From 40CM-4-68-19 sp036513415 (GTDB taxonomy: Bacteria; Myxococcota; Myxococcia; Myxococcales; 40CM-4-68-19): DNA of 33,174 bases. A program made the position numbers and the translations under genes. The stretch covers positions 1 through 33,174 of the forward strand of contig DATBZA010000075.1 of assembly GCA_036513415.1 (NCBI GenBank), read 5' to 3'. The notes under the pieces were generated by a model that was not told where the DNA came from, searched no databases, and saw only the letters and a list, made by a program, of their open reading frames with translations. Shown piece after piece: positions 1 through 7,376 of this stretch; within the stretch, counting starts at the first letter, position 1, and each line of letters starts with the position of its first letter.

Positions 1-93
1 CTTGTGGCCCATCGCAATGAACTGTATCGCGCCCGGACGACTACGCCTCGGCCCACTCGGCGCCGCCCGCCCGGAGGTCGTATCATTTGATAC

Positions 94-798
94 GTGAGTC
101 GCCGGGCAAAGGTCATCATCGTGGTTGCGCTCGTAATCGCGGCGAGCCCGATCTGGGGATTCGAGCTTCTCTATCGCGTCTACCTGCCCGCGAACCGCCC
201 CCAACTCCCGGAAGCGACAGACGCCACACCGCTGGAACTGGATGCGCTCTGGCTCGAAGCCGGGGAACGGCCCACTAGTTCGGACGTGACGCCACTCTGG
301 GCCTTGAACTACTTCCGCATGTACAAGCCCGGGGCAGATCCTCGCCCCGGCGTTCATGCTGTCGCGCGCGTCGCAAGGCTCTGGGCAGCGCAGGCATGGC
401 CCCCGGACGCTCGCGTAGATCACCTCCGTCGTGCGGTGGCGGAGATGGCGGTCATAGTGTGGTTGAGCCGCACCGCGAGCGCCGATGCCCTCAAGCGTGC
501 GCTGGCGGCGGACACGTACTTCGGGCGGCATGCCTACGGCATCGGCCGTGCGAGGAGGGCCTACTTCGGGTGCTCCGCCGCGCCGCTGTCCACGGCGCAG
601 ATCGCGCTCCTCGTCGGGATTCCGCAGAACCCCAGCCGCTGCGATCCGGTCGCCCATCCCGATGTCGCCGCGAAGCGGCGTCAGTACATGGTGCAGGCGC
701 TTGCGGCCAGTGGCGTCATCTCCGCCGACGACGCGGCCAAGGCGGCGTCCGAGAAGGCGGAGGCTGCGGTGGCGGCGAAGTCCGCGCCCTGTCAATGA
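94..798 (+). CDS. Degenerate GT51 (transglycosylase-like) membrane protein
   Basis: The 234-residue product starts with a hydrophobic segment (about residues 7-27) that should anchor it in the inner membrane. Its second half, about residues 115-205, follows the C-terminal part of the peptidoglycan glycosyltransferase family GT51: YFGRHAYGIGRARRAYFG, then LSTAQIALLVGIPQNPSRCDP, then a KRRQYMVQAL segment. The N-terminal catalytic block of GT51 (Glu-Asp..Phe..His.Gly) is not visible, and the stretch before residue 110 is short and divergent. I infer a non-catalytic or highly diverged homologue. The GTG start at 94 has a GGAG about 16 bases upstream, which is far, so the start is uncertain. A TATCA-TT-TGATA inverted repeat lies just upstream (81-92). 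It is the first gene of the unit that carries the RNA-repair operon, and no functional link is evident. Confidence 0.6.
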   Translation: MSRRAKVIIVVALVIAASPIWGFELLYRVYLPANRPQLPEATDATPLELDALWLEAGERPTSSDVTPLWALNYFRMYKPGADPRPGVHAVARVARLWAAQAWPPDARVDHLRRAVAEMAVIVWLSRTASADALKRALAADTYFGRHAYGIGRARRAYFGCSAAPLSTAQIALLVGIPQNPSRCDPVAHPDVAAKRRQYMVQALAASGVISADDAAKAASEKAEAAVAAKSAPCQ

Positions 799-871
799 AG
801 CCTGTCCGCGTTGGCGCGCGCATGGAAGCATTCGTCGCGGCCCGCAGGGCCATCACCGCGCGGTCGCGGAG

Positions 872-1633
872 TTACTCGCTTCGCTCTTCATCGGGCGTGG
901 GCAGGTGATGGTGTACGAACTGCGAGCCCCACATGAGCAGGTCGGTCGCCGCGCCGACTAACCACGCATGGACTACGATCATTCTCTGCAGCGGGTGGTC
1001 GGTCGGTCCCCATTCCTTCGGATGCTCCTTTGGCGAGCGGGTGACGAAGATCGGCGCGTATAGAGCCGGCACGGGTTCCTTCCAATTGGAGTCGATGTAC
1101 TGGGGAAGCGCCCCGCGGTGCGACATGGCATCGCGTGTCTCTTTGGCGGACTTCCAGTGCTCGTCCTCCACCACCTTGCGCATAGCGCGGGGCAGGCGAT
1201 CCGTGGGGAAGGCGGACTCGAACATCTCCGTGATCCCCTCGGGATGCAGTCGTAGGTCCTGCGGGCGCTGGTCGGTAAACCCCGGCGCCTTGAGGATCAC
1301 GCCGATCCAGAAGAAGCAGAAGTAGAAGCACTCCACGGTCGAGACTACGTTGGTGAAGAAGGCGAAGTGGGCAGCCTCCTGCTCGCAGCGCAGCTTCAAG
1401 TCTGCCCCCGGTGCCGCGAACAGGTTGCGAAAGTCCTCCGATGCTTTGTCCGCTGCCCAAAAGCGCATCAGCATGCCGTTCAACGCCGAGCAGGCTCCGG
1501 CTCCGGCGGGGGAACGACAGTGAGGGTCGAGGTGATGGGCGATCACGGCCCACATTCCCGGGGAGAACCCGTCGGACATGACGGCGGCGACTGCGTTGGT
1601 TCGCTCCTCGATGGTCGGTATTCCGTCTGCCAT
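872..1633 (-). CDS. Hypothetical protein with HEPN-like motif
   Basis: The product has about 253 residues, starting at the ATG at 1633; a GTG at 1654 would add 7 residues. I do not recognise a named family. The motif RDAMSHRG in the C-terminal half matches the R-x4-H signature of HEPN domains, with a polar residue straight after the Arg and His followed by Arg-Gly, as in many HEPN proteins. HEPN domains are all-alpha and often act as RNases in toxin and defence systems. The surrounding sequence is Trp/Phe/His-rich and probably helical; there is no signal peptide. It is transcribed divergently from the Hen1-Pnkp operon, with starts about 70 bases apart, so the two may share a control region. 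RNase activity is an inference from one motif. Confidence 0.6.
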   Translation of the reverse strand: MADGIPTIEERTNAVAAVMSDGFSPGMWAVIAHHLDPHCRSPAGAGACSALNGMLMRFWAADKASEDFRNLFAAPGADLKLRCEQEAAHFAFFTNVVSTVECFYFCFFWIGVILKAPGFTDQRPQDLRLHPEGITEMFESAFPTDRLPRAMRKVVEDEHWKSAKETRDAMSHRGALPQYIDSNWKEPVPALYAPIFVTRSPKEHPKEWGPTDHPLQRMIVVHAWLVGAATDLLMWGSQFVHHHLPTPDEERSE

Positions 1634-1704
1634 GGCTGGCACGTTGCCATGCACCGCCGTGGATGTCCCTACCCACTAAGCCGTGGTACTCGCCTCCGTC
1701 GAAC

Positions 1705-3114
1705 ATGCTCCTGACGATCACCAGCACCACGCCGCCCGCGACGGATCTTGGGTACTTGCTCGCCAAGAACCCGGCGCGGCTGCACTCGTTCGACCTCGCC
1801 TTCGGGATGGTGCACGTCTTCTACCCGGAGGCGTCGCCAGAGCGGTGCACGGCGGCGCTGCTGCTCGATGTCGATCCCGTGGGCCTCGTCCGTGGACGCC
1901 AGGGGCCGGCCGGCGAGGGCGGGGCGTTGGAGCAGTACGTGAACGACCGGCCCTACGTCGCCTCGTCGTTCTTGAGCGTCGCCATCGCGCGCGTGCTGGG
2001 CTCGGCCCTCGGCGGCCGGAGCAAGGACCGACCCGACCTCGCGCAGCAGGCCATCCCGCTGGAGGCCCGCATCTCGGTGCTGCCGTGCCGGGGCGGCGAG
2101 GACTTCCTGCGCCGGCTGTTCGAGCCGCTCGGCTACGAGGTCACGGCGGTCCAGCATGCCCTCGACGAGGCGAACCCCGACTGGGGCGGGAGCCGGTACT
2201 TCACCGTCACCTTGCGCGCGATGAAGCGCCTCGCGGACTTGCTCACGCACCTCTACGTTCTGGTGCCGGTCCTCGACGACGACAAGCACTACTGGGTCGG
2301 CCACGACGAGGTGGAGAAGCTCTTGCGCCACGGCGCCGGCTGGCTGGAGAAGCACCCGGAGCGGGAGGCCATCGCGCGCCGCTACCTCGCGCACCAGAGG
2401 AGTCTCGCCCGCGCGGCGCTCGAACGCCTCGTGATCGAGGAGGACCCGGAAGAGGTCGCGGAACAGCCCGTCCGCGTCGAGCAGGAGGCTGAACTCGAAC
2501 GGCCCATCAGCCTCGACGAGCAGCGCCGCGTCGCCGTCGTCGCCGGACTTCGAGATTCGGGCGCGGCGCGCGTGCTCGACCTGGGCTGCGGCGAGGGCAA
2601 GCTGCTCAAGGCATTGCTCGGGGAGAAGCAATTCACCGAGATCGTAGGCATGGACGTGTCGCTGCGTTCGCTGGAGATCGCGGAGGAGAAGCTGGGCCTC
2701 GGCATCGGCGGCCGGCTGCCCGACAAGCAGCGCGAGCGCATCCGGCTACTCCACGGGTCGCTGCTGTATCGCGACCAGCGCCTCACCGGCTTCGACGCGG
2801 CGGCCGTGGTCGAGGTCATCGAGCACCTAGACGAGCCGCGCCTCGCGGCGTTCGAGCGCACGCTGTTCGAGTTCGCTCGGCCCGGCACCGCCGTGGTCAC
2901 CACGCCGAACGCCGAGTACAACGTGAAGTTCGCGGGCCTTCCCGCCGGCAAGTTCCGGCACAAGGACCACCGCTTCGAGTGGACGCGCGCGCAGTTCGAG
3001 GCGTGGGCCAAGGGCGTGGCCGTGCGCTTCGGCTACACCGTTCGGTTCGGTCCTGTTGGCCCAGTCGATGACCAGCTTGGCGCGCCGACGCAGATGGCAG
3101 TGTTCGCCCGATGA
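1705..3114 (+). CDS. hen1: Hen1, RNA 3'-terminal ribose 2'-O-methyltransferase
   Basis: Bacterial Hen1 methylates the 2'-OH at a 3' RNA end during repair, so the rejoined RNA resists recutting at the same place. The product has 469 residues, the usual bacterial Hen1 length. The start at 1705 gives the family N-terminus (MLLTITSTTPPATDLGYLL); an in-frame start at 1663 would add 14 non-conserved residues. The C-terminal half is a Rossmann methyltransferase with a SAM-binding DLGCGEGK loop at residues 292-299. The likely metal ligands are E370, E373 and H374 (EVIEH) and H422 (in FRHKDHRFEW), offset by four from those described for the Clostridium thermocellum enzyme. Its last codons overlap the Pnkp start by four bases (ATGA), so the two are translationally coupled. 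The whole gene looks intact. Confidence 0.95.
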   Translation: MLLTITSTTPPATDLGYLLAKNPARLHSFDLAFGMVHVFYPEASPERCTAALLLDVDPVGLVRGRQGPAGEGGALEQYVNDRPYVASSFLSVAIARVLGSALGGRSKDRPDLAQQAIPLEARISVLPCRGGEDFLRRLFEPLGYEVTAVQHALDEANPDWGGSRYFTVTLRAMKRLADLLTHLYVLVPVLDDDKHYWVGHDEVEKLLRHGAGWLEKHPEREAIARRYLAHQRSLARAALERLVIEEDPEEVAEQPVRVEQEAELERPISLDEQRRVAVVAGLRDSGAARVLDLGCGEGKLLKALLGEKQFTEIVGMDVSLRSLEIAEEKLGLGIGGRLPDKQRERIRLLHGSLLYRDQRLTGFDAAAVVEVIEHLDEPRLAAFERTLFEFARPGTAVVTTPNAEYNVKFAGLPAGKFRHKDHRFEWTRAQFEAWAKGVAVRFGYTVRFGPVGPVDDQLGAPTQMAVFAR

Positions 3115-5657
3115 AGATCACCCTCCCGGAGTTATCGCTCGTCGTCCTCATGGGGCCGTCAGGCAGCGGCAAGTCGAGCTTCGCGCGCAAGCACTTCAAA
3201 CCCACCGAGGTGCTCTCGTCCGACGAGTGCCGTGGACTCGTGTCCGACGACGAGAACAACCAGGCCGCCACGACCGATGCCTTCGACGTGCTGTACTACA
3301 TCGCGAAGAAGCGCCTCGCCGCCGGCCGGCTCACCGTGCTCGACGCCACGAATGTGCAGCCGGAGGCGCGGAAGAACGCTGTCGCCCTCGCGCGGGAGTT
3401 CCACGTCCTGCCCGTCGCGGTGGTGTTCGACATCTCCGAGCGCGTCTGCCACGACCGAAACAAGACGCGCGACGACCGAAGCTTCGGCCCGCACGTCATC
3501 CGGCAGCAGATGCAGCAGTTGCACCGCTCGCTGGGGTCGCTCCAGCGCGAGGGGTTCCGCCACATCTTCAAGCTCCAGTCGGTCGAGGATGTGGATGCGG
3601 TGGAGGTGACCCGCGAGCCGCTCTGGAACAACCGGAAGTTCGACCACGGGCCGTTCGACGTGATCGGTGACGTGCACGGGTGCCAGGACGAGCTTGAGGC
3701 CTTGCTCGCGAAGCTCGGGTACGCGCGCGACGAGGCTGGCGTCTTCCGGCACGGCCAGGGGCGCAAGGTGGTGTTCCTGGGCGACCTCGTTGATCGCGGC
3801 CCGAACATCCCCGGCGTCCTCCGCACGGTCATGACTATGGAGAAGGCCGAGACGGCCCTCTGCGTGCCGGGCAACCACGAGATGAAGCTGCTGCGGAAGC
3901 TGCGCGGCAAGGACGTGAAGTTGACCCACGGGCTCGCGCAGACGATGGAGCAACTCGACCGCGAGCCGCCGGAGTTCCGCGACGAGGTGGCGACGTTCAT
4001 CGACGACCTCGTGTCCCACTACGTGCTCGACGATGGGAAGCTCGTCGTCGCTCACGCCGGCATGAAGGAGCCGCTTCAGGGGCGCGGCTCGGGCAAGGTC
4101 CGCGAGTTCGCGCTGTACGGCGAGACGACCGGCGAGACGGACGAGTACGGCCTGCCGGTGCGCTACCCCTGGGCCAGCGAATACCGGGGCAGGGCGACGG
4201 TGGTGTACGGCCACACGCCGGTGCCCGAGGCGGAGTGGCTGAACAACACGATCTGCATCGACACCGGCTGCGTGTACGGCGGGAAGCTCACGGCGCTTCG
4301 CTGGCCGGAGCGCGAGATCGTCCAGGTGCCGGCCGCGAAGATGTACTGCGAGCCGAAGAAGCCGCTCGTCGCGCCTGTCCCAGAAGATACCTTGTCGGCC
4401 CAGCACGAGAACGACGACGTGCTGGATCTCGCGGACGTGTTCGGCAAGCGCATCATCGAGACGCGCCTCTACCGCAACGTGACCGTCCGCGAAGAGAACT
4501 CGGCCGCCGCCCTTGAGGTGATGAGCCGGTTCGCGGCGAACCCGCGCTGGCTCGTCTACCTGCCGCCCACGATGTCGCCGCCGGAGACTTCGCGCCGGCC
4601 GGGCCTGCTGGAGCACCCGGAAGAGGCGTTCGGATACTTCCGCCGCGAGGGCGTGCTGCGGGTCGTGTGCGAGGAGAAGCACATGGGCTCGCGCGCGGTG
4701 GTCGTCGCGTGCCGCGACGCGGACGCCGCGAGGGCGCGCTTCGGCGTGGCGACAGGCGAGGCGGGCACCATCGTCACGCGTACCGGCCGGTCCTTCTTCA
4801 ACGACAAGAACGTGGAGACGGAAGTTCTCGGCCGCCTGCGCGCCGCGCTCGACGGCAGCGGCTTCTGGACCGAGCACAACACGGACTGGGCGCTGCTGGA
4901 CTGTGAGTTGATGCCGTGGTCAGTGAAGGCGCAGGATCTGATCCGCGACCAGTACGCGGCCGTGGGCGCCGCCTCACGCTCGGCGCTCGCGGAGGTCATT
5001 CCCGCCCTCGATGCGGCTGCCGCCAGGGGCATGGACCTGGGCGACCTCCTGCCCCACACGCGCGAGCGGACGAGCCTCGTGCAGCGCTACCGCGAGGCGT
5101 ACCGCCGGTACTGCTGGCCGGTGCGCTCCGTGGACGACCTGAAGCTGGCGCCGTTCCACCTGCTCGCGACCGAGGGCAAGGTCCACACCGACAAGAACCA
5201 CGACTGGCACATGCAGGTTCTGGCGAAGGTGTGCGCGGCCGACCCGAAGGTCCTGCTCGCGACGCCGTACCGCGTGGTTGCGCTCGACGAGGCCGAGGCC
5301 GTGACCGAGGCTGTGCGCTGGTGGGAGGACCTGACCTCGCGCGGTGGCGAGGGCATGGTGGTGAAGCCGCTCGCCTTCATCGTGCGCGGCGCGCACGGGC
5401 TGGTGCAGCCGGCCGTGAAGTGCCGGGGGCCGGAGTACCTGCGGATCATCTACGGCCCGGAGTACACGGTGCTGGCGAACCTCGACCGGCTGCGCTCGCG
5501 CGGCCTCGGCGTGAAGCGCTCGCTGGCGCTGCGGGAGTTCGCGCTCGGCATCGAAGGCCTGGAGCGCTTCGTCCGCCGCGAGCCGCTGCGCCGCGTCCAC
5601 GAGTGCGTCTTCGGCGTCCTCGCCCTGGAAAGCGAGCCGGTGGACCCTCGCCTCTGA
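3111..5657 (+). CDS. pnkp: Pnkp, polynucleotide kinase-phosphatase-ligase
   Basis: The 848-residue protein has the three modules of bacterial Pnkp. The N-terminal kinase has a P-loop GPSGSGKSS at 15-23 (K21, S22), with D38, R41 and R116 in the positions known to be essential in the C. thermocellum enzyme (870 residues). The central metallophosphatase has GDVHG at 186-190 (D187, H189), GDLVDRGP at 224-231 and GNHE at 254-257. The C-terminal adenylyltransferase has the ligase motif KHMGSR with nucleotidyl-lysine K523. Pnkp heals 2',3'-cyclic phosphate and 5'-OH ends, and with Hen1 it seals and methylates ribotoxin-cleaved RNA. No key residue is missing. It lies directly downstream of hen1 with an ATGA overlap, the common bacterial order. 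I see no frameshift or unusual codon use. Confidence 0.96.
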   Translation: MKITLPELSLVVLMGPSGSGKSSFARKHFKPTEVLSSDECRGLVSDDENNQAATTDAFDVLYYIAKKRLAAGRLTVLDATNVQPEARKNAVALAREFHVLPVAVVFDISERVCHDRNKTRDDRSFGPHVIRQQMQQLHRSLGSLQREGFRHIFKLQSVEDVDAVEVTREPLWNNRKFDHGPFDVIGDVHGCQDELEALLAKLGYARDEAGVFRHGQGRKVVFLGDLVDRGPNIPGVLRTVMTMEKAETALCVPGNHEMKLLRKLRGKDVKLTHGLAQTMEQLDREPPEFRDEVATFIDDLVSHYVLDDGKLVVAHAGMKEPLQGRGSGKVREFALYGETTGETDEYGLPVRYPWASEYRGRATVVYGHTPVPEAEWLNNTICIDTGCVYGGKLTALRWPEREIVQVPAAKMYCEPKKPLVAPVPEDTLSAQHENDDVLDLADVFGKRIIETRLYRNVTVREENSAAALEVMSRFAANPRWLVYLPPTMSPPETSRRPGLLEHPEEAFGYFRREGVLRVVCEEKHMGSRAVVVACRDADAARARFGVATGEAGTIVTRTGRSFFNDKNVETEVLGRLRAALDGSGFWTEHNTDWALLDCELMPWSVKAQDLIRDQYAAVGAASRSALAEVIPALDAAAARGMDLGDLLPHTRERTSLVQRYREAYRRYCWPVRSVDDLKLAPFHLLATEGKVHTDKNHDWHMQVLAKVCAADPKVLLATPYRVVALDEAEAVTEAVRWWEDLTSRGGEGMVVKPLAFIVRGAHGLVQPAVKCRGPEYLRIIYGPEYTVLANLDRLRSRGLGVKRSLALREFALGIEGLERFVRREPLRRVHECVFGVLALESEPVDPRL

Positions 5658-5670
5658 CGGCCATGCGTAA

Positions 5671-5684
5671 AAAATACGTATTTT
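5671..5684. promoter_or_regulatory. AT-rich 14-bp palindrome, possible operator
   Basis: AAAATACGTATTTT is a perfect palindrome in otherwise GC-rich DNA, 14 bases after the Pnkp stop. A TTGACG (5690-5695) follows it, and TAGCCT lies 16 bases further on; transcription from there would begin close to the ATG at 5725, so the next gene may be leaderless. The ribbon-helix-helix protein at 6364 is a candidate ligand. The palindrome has no loop, so it is a poor terminator. Confidence 0.45.
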
Positions 5685-5724
5685 CCACTTGACGCCCACG
5701 GCACCGCAAGTTAGCCTCGTCGAT

Positions 5725-6342
5725 ATGGGCATGCCGTTCTTGTACATGGACGAGTCGTGGACGCCGCTAGCGAGCGTCATTCCGACCGTCCAGTTCAACG
5801 GCGAGTCGTACTCCGTGCCGTCCTTGTACCTGGAGGGTGCCTACCGGCGGGCCCTTGGGGAGCGACAGGCCGATATTGAGCGATGGGCCTCGATCTATGC
5901 GACCCCGATCCTCCTCGACTTCTCGACCCAACCTTCCTACGCCACCCTAGAATGGTGGCAAGGCGTCGGCACCTTTGACGCTGCTTTCGCGACCACGATG
6001 GGCCCTGTCGGCCCGATCTACGTCGATTGGTTTGCGGCCGATTGGTATGCCGGCCAGCGGGACTGGGGCTCGGGCTGCCTGGATTTGGTGTTCTTGCAGC
6101 AGATCGAGGATCTCGCGGTTGAGTGGTTCTTGCAGGACCTCTGGGCGGATGCAGTTCTCGCGCTGGCGGTGGCCTACACCCAGCGAGTGCGAATCATCCT
6201 GAAGTGGGCGAACCAGATCTTCCGTACGGCCTTTGCCGGACGCGAGAATGCGCGACGGCTTGAGTTCGATGGCGACTTCCACAAGACGCTTCACACCCTC
6301 GACGGATCGGTCGCGCCCGTCGTCCTGGCTGCTCGCGCCTAA
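5725..6342 (+). CDS. Hypothetical protein, first gene of a three-gene set
   Basis: I do not recognise this protein. From the ATG at 5725 it has 205 residues; an in-frame TTG at 5689 and an ATG at 5731 are alternatives, and none has a clear ribosome site. It is unusually rich in Trp and Tyr and has no signal peptide or clear membrane helix. The C-terminal part holds basic and alpha-helical stretches (RVRIILKWANQIFRTAF, ENARRLEF). The ribbon-helix-helix gene follows after 21 bases and the small membrane gene after that, so the three are probably co-transcribed. The arrangement (unknown protein, RHH regulator, upstream palindrome) would suit a toxin-antitoxin or other self-regulated accessory module, but nothing in the protein itself shows a catalytic motif I can name. 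Confidence 0.7.
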   Translation: MGMPFLYMDESWTPLASVIPTVQFNGESYSVPSLYLEGAYRRALGERQADIERWASIYATPILLDFSTQPSYATLEWWQGVGTFDAAFATTMGPVGPIYVDWFAADWYAGQRDWGSGCLDLVFLQQIEDLAVEWFLQDLWADAVLALAVAYTQRVRIILKWANQIFRTAFAGRENARRLEFDGDFHKTLHTLDGSVAPVVLAARA

Positions 6343-6363
6343 CGAGCGGTCTTCGGAGAGACG

Positions 6364-6585
6364 ATGAGTCAGACGAAAGATCGAGTGCGACTGTCCCTTG
6401 ATGTCTCCAAAGAACTGAACGAAAAGCTCGAAGATCTCGCCGACAAGATCGGCGGCACGAAGAGCGAAGTTCTGCGGAGGGCCATCGCGTTGATGGAAGT
6501 GGCCGTCGATGCTCGCGCCGCTGGCAAGCGACTCGGCATCGCGGAAAAAGGACAGCCGCTCTCGACCGAGATTGTCACGGTCTAG
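6364..6585 (+). CDS. Ribbon-helix-helix (CopG/Arc-type) regulator
   Basis: The 73-residue product begins with a beta-strand-like stretch (RVRLSLDVS) followed by two helices (KELNEKLEDLADKIG, then TKSEVLRRAIALMEVAV). This is the pattern of RHH DNA-binding proteins, which bind operators as dimers through the N-terminal strand. GGAG six bases before the ATG serves as ribosome site. It lies between the unknown gene at 5725 and the small membrane gene at 6631. It could be an antitoxin or autoregulator acting on the palindrome at 5671-5684; that link is inferred from position only. Confidence 0.8.
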   Translation: MSQTKDRVRLSLDVSKELNEKLEDLADKIGGTKSEVLRRAIALMEVAVDARAAGKRLGIAEKGQPLSTEIVTV

Positions 6586-6630
6586 TTTGCCGGTGCGGGT
6601 CAAGACCTGCTCCGGTGTGGGAGCAGGCCC

Positions 6631-6993
6631 TTGGAAGACAAATGCAACAAGCTCGACCTGCGCGGAAAGCTCACGGTCGAGGACCTGTCGCTCGTCGGTG
6701 ACCCAGAAGATTCGGCGCACCGGCGGAACGAGCAGGCGGAAGATGGCAAGCTCCGCCGGAAGTTGCAGGAGGACGACGCCCTGCACGAGCGGTATCGGCA
6801 GACGTTCCGACTTCTGCTGATGGCGGGCATCCTGGTGGCGGTCGCCTACGGCCTCTACGTGATCGTCGTCTCGCCCACTTCCAGTGCCGATGACCGGCGG
6901 TGGGCCAGCACCGCGCTTGGCTCCATTGTGAGCGGCGCGTTGGTCCATCTCGCCGGGAAAGGTGGAAAGGGGGCTCCGGTGCCGCCGGACTAG
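6631..6993 (+). CDS. Small membrane protein
   Basis: The 120-residue product has a charged N-terminal half (about residues 1-58, rich in Asp, Glu, Lys and Arg, probably coiled) and a hydrophobic segment at about 61-81. A DDRRWASTALGSIVSGALVHLAG stretch near the C-terminus forms a second, weaker membrane segment (the quoted stretch runs over about 23 residues at 87-109). The WA-(S/T)-LGSIVSG pattern recalls small membrane proteins of plasmids and prophages, with no known function that I can assign. The TTG start is supported by GGGAG eight bases upstream, and there is no ATG or GTG in frame between the preceding stop and this codon. It ends the three-gene set and is the last gene before the first attachment-site copy. 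Confidence 0.65.
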   Translation: MEDKCNKLDLRGKLTVEDLSLVGDPEDSAHRRNEQAEDGKLRRKLQEDDALHERYRQTFRLLLMAGILVAVAYGLYVIVVSPTSSADDRRWASTALGSIVSGALVHLAGKGGKGAPVPPD

Positions 6994-7131
6994 AGAGCAA
7001 CCGAGACGGACAGGCCCCGAGCGGAGTGCGAATCGCTCCCGCCGCCGCCGGAGCTAGCTCTTCGCACGGCAGCCCGAACGACCGCATCCCAGCCGTGCGG
7101 GAGTTCCTGATCCGTGCGTCACTTTCGTCAC

Positions 7132-7153
7132 GGCCGGCAGGGCGTGGCCGGCC
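7132..7153. repeat. GC-rich inverted repeat
   Basis: GGCCGGC and GCCGGCC form a perfect 7-bp stem around an 8-base loop. No T-run follows on either strand, so it is not a convincing intrinsic terminator. It sits in the 340-base gene-free stretch (6994-7333) between the last gene of unit 0 and the first attachment-site copy. That stretch otherwise holds only the nested repeats at 7188-7231 and the right-end box near 7291. Confidence 0.4.
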
Positions 7154-7187
7154 CGGAGCATCGACCCGCGACCCGGGCCAAATTCTT

Positions 7188-7231
7188 CCACGATTCTTCC
7201 AAGAATCGGGTGGAAGTTGGAAGAATCGTGG
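7188..7231. repeat. Nested inverted repeats with GGAAGAATCG units
   Basis: CCACGATTCTTCCAA (7188-7202) is exactly inverted as TTGGAAGAATCGTGG (7217-7231). Inside it a second palindrome, CGATTCTT-CC-AAGAATCG, spans 7191-7208. Related half-units continue on the left (ATTCTTCC at 7182-7189) and in the loop (GGTGGAAG). It lies about 100 bases left of the first attachment-site copy. It could be a set of integrase arm-type or accessory-factor sites, or an operator. It is not present in the right ends of the other units. Confidence 0.6.
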
Positions 7232-7333
7232 GGAGTGCTGTGGAAAGCGGCCCTTCGGAGATCCACCCCAGTTGCGAGCGGATCGACGATTTGCGTGCGT
7301 CGTCGCCGGCTACTGGGTTAGTGGTTTTTCGTC

Positions 7334-7354
7334 TTCGAATCTCTGTGGGGACGC
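7334..7354 (+). repeat. Attachment-site copy 1 (tRNA 3'-end sequence)
   Basis: The 21-bp core begins TTCGAATCTCTG and ends GGGGACGC. It reads as T-loop, 3' T-stem, acceptor strand TGGGGAC and discriminator G, and is followed here by a further CACC so that CCA is encoded. This fits the 3' end of tRNA-Glu. The sequence to the left does not pair to form a T-stem, so this is not a tRNA gene. The integrase stop codon is 23 bases to the right, as is usual for elements that insert into tRNA 3' ends. Confidence 0.8.
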
Positions 7355-7376
7355 CACCTAACCTGCCAGACTTCTT

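Noticed and set aside
3159..4877. 572-codon open frame on the minus strand over the Pnkp gene
   Set aside because: It is antisense to Pnkp, which has all catalytic residues; the frame has no recognisable motif.
5671..5684. Intrinsic terminator after Pnkp
   Set aside because: The palindrome has no loop and is AT-only apart from its CG centre, so it cannot form a stable RNA hairpin.
7334..7360. Intact tRNA-Glu gene
   Set aside because: Only the T-loop to acceptor part is present at each of the four copies, and the left flanks do not form the 5' T-stem or other arms.
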